This document shows positions 63,058 through 64,000 of a DNA stretch of 64,000 nt, in pieces. The translations under genes and the position numbers were made by a program. This DNA comes from an uncultured Bariatricus sp. (GTDB lineage: Bacteria; Bacillota; Clostridia; Lachnospirales; Lachnospiraceae). The notes under the pieces were generated by a model that had not been told where the DNA came from, ran no database searches, and saw only the letters and a program-made list of their open reading frames with translations. Within the stretch, counting starts at the first letter, position 1; each line of letters opens with the position of its first letter. The stretch is from assembly GCA_934307065.1 (NCBI GenBank), contig CAKRCD010000009.1:31245-95244 (forward strand), written 5' to 3'.

Positions 63058-63903
63058 GTGGAAGATAGGATAAAAAGACTGTACGAAAAACAGAAGTATG
63101 GCCGTGTGAAGGCTATGGGATACGAACTGGCAGGGATTGTATTTATGGCTGCCATCGTAAGTGCTTTTGAGGGCAATCCATTTACTCACAAGGAAACAGT
63201 ATTATTTTTTGAAGTAAATCAGCCAGGATGGATTACGACTTCCCCTTATCTTTTCTGGTTCTGCGCAGCAGTTGGAATCGTGGCAGGAATTGCAGGTTTT
63301 TCATTGGGCATTCTGCGGGAGTTTTCCAAATTTGATCGTGTATTATTGCAGGAATGTGATTCCGTAAAATATCTGGAAATGATGGCATATCTGGTAACAT
63401 ACGGGAAAAGTGTGGAAAGAAAAGGTTTTCAAAAAAGCATTTTATTAATCGGAGAACAAAGATATGTTGCTGCACTCATTGCAAATGATGAATTGGAGCA
63501 GGCAGAAGCATATGTCATGCATGAGTGGGAAGGCAAGCGGACGAAGCGTTTATATCGTCAGGCTCTAACAAATATTGAACTGGAAAAGAAATATGAAACG
63601 AAAGACGCAGACGGATATGTGCATACACTGGAAAATGCAGAAAAGGTATTTCAGACAAACAAGCTGTTTATAGCAAAGAAACTTATCCTGAAAAATGACT
63701 ACAGACAGGCATTGGATGTATTAGAAAAGAGAAAAGAAAAAGTACTATATTATGAGGTGGCACGCCAGTTTCTTATGGGGGTGTGTTATTACCAGACCGG
63801 AGAGGCAGAGCGTGGCAAAGCATGTATGGAATATGTGAGGATACATGGAAATACCCTGCATTGCAAAAAAGAAGCGGAGGAATATCTGGAGATGTCAAAG
63901 TAA
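63058..63903 (+). CDS. Membrane protein with TPR-like cytoplasmic domain, unknown function
   Basis: 281 aa from a GTG start at 63058 behind AGGTCGGTGAAG. Two membrane helices (about residues 20-37 and 64-87), then a soluble helical region about 95-280 with tetratricopeptide-like periodicity (NDELEQAEAYVMHEWEG, NDYRQALDVLEKRKEKVLYY, GVCYYQTGEAERGKACMEY). No family recognised. It lies close behind the AlkD-like gene and may be cotranscribed. A hairpin overlaps its stop codon. Confidence 0.75.
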   Translation: MEDRIKRLYEKQKYGRVKAMGYELAGIVFMAAIVSAFEGNPFTHKETVLFFEVNQPGWITTSPYLFWFCAAVGIVAGIAGFSLGILREFSKFDRVLLQECDSVKYLEMMAYLVTYGKSVERKGFQKSILLIGEQRYVAALIANDELEQAEAYVMHEWEGKRTKRLYRQALTNIELEKKYETKDADGYVHTLENAEKVFQTNKLFIAKKLILKNDYRQALDVLEKRKEKVLYYEVARQFLMGVCYYQTGEAERGKACMEYVRIHGNTLHCKKEAEEYLEMSK

Positions 63904-63919
63904 AATGCTTTGGCATTTT
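63902..63919 (+). terminator. Short hairpin at the stop codon
   Basis: AAAATGC (63902-63908), TTTG loop, GCATTTT (63913-63919); a 7-bp stem whose 3' arm ends in four T residues. Confidence 0.5.
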
Positions 63920-63937
63920 AAGGTGTTTTGACCCCTT

Positions 63938-64000
63938 TGATACCAGATTGCTACGTGCTTTGCACTCTCGCAATCCTCAAAAAACATTCGTAATCCGCTC
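63938..64000. repeat. Small palindromic intergenic element, copy B (cut by window end)
   Basis: Bases 63938-63980 match copy A at 6821-6863 (shared blocks TGATACC, GATTGCT, CGT, TCGCAA, CCT). The element continues with CTCAAAAAACATTCGTAATCCGCTC to the window edge. No coding frame. Confidence 0.55.

Overview
The window is a stretch of a low-to-mid GC Gram-positive chromosome with almost no mobile DNA. Gene content, protein sequence style and the strong AGGAGG ribosome binding sites fit a gut clostridium of the Lachnospiraceae (Blautia/Dorea/Ruminococcus-like). The genus is not certain. Indications are the ZTP-riboswitch-controlled formate-THF ligase, PfoR-type EIIC, GlnK/GlnL-like two-component pair, MMPL plus heptad-repeat protein cassette, C_GCAxxG_C_C protein and sorted surface protein.

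Region 1 (1-14.7 kb) is housekeeping on the + strand: secA (5' end outside the window), prfB read through a programmed +1 frameshift, hom and lysC of the aspartate pathway, a CYTH phosphatase-like gene on the - strand, a DJ-1/PfpI protein with a small lipoprotein, then a protein quality-control run tig-clpP-clpX-lon-ysxC.

Region 2 (14.7-25.3 kb) holds a FucO-type alcohol dehydrogenase and a MATE exporter on the - strand, a small ferritin-like protein, and a nucleotide/one-carbon block: guaB, ZTP riboswitch plus fhs, purB, a PurF paralogue lacking the catalytic N-terminal cysteine, and tmk.

Region 3 (25.4-36.5 kb) is transport and sensing. A four-gene operon of three small membrane proteins (one only 45 aa) and an ethanolamine-permease-like transporter sits under a large palindromic operator. 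It is followed by a PfoR-like EIIC with a GlnK/GlnL-like pair, an orphan KdpD/KdpE-like pair, phosphoglucomutase and an alanine/glycine:Na+ symporter.

Region 4 (36.6-43.3 kb) has a eukaryotic-type glycogen branching enzyme whose 3' edge abuts a fossil of an Rpn-family nuclease gene, an intact Rpn gene, a TDT transporter with a cysteine-rich redox-like protein, and LysR and TetR regulators.

Region 5 (43.4-64 kb) is cell-envelope: a TetR-controlled MMPL exporter with three matching operators and its exported heptad-repeat partner; an ECF sigma factor with a membrane-anchored beta-propeller protein that looks like its anti-sigma/sensor; a membrane metallophosphoesterase and an Mbeg1-like hydrolase; an ABC half-transporter; a LuxR-type regulator next to a 1994-aa surface protein with an internal 852-bp duplication; an AlkD-like protein; and a membrane protein of unknown function. 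Two diverged copies of a small palindromic intergenic element lie near both ends of the window. No tRNA, rRNA, CRISPR array, prophage or insertion sequence was recognised.
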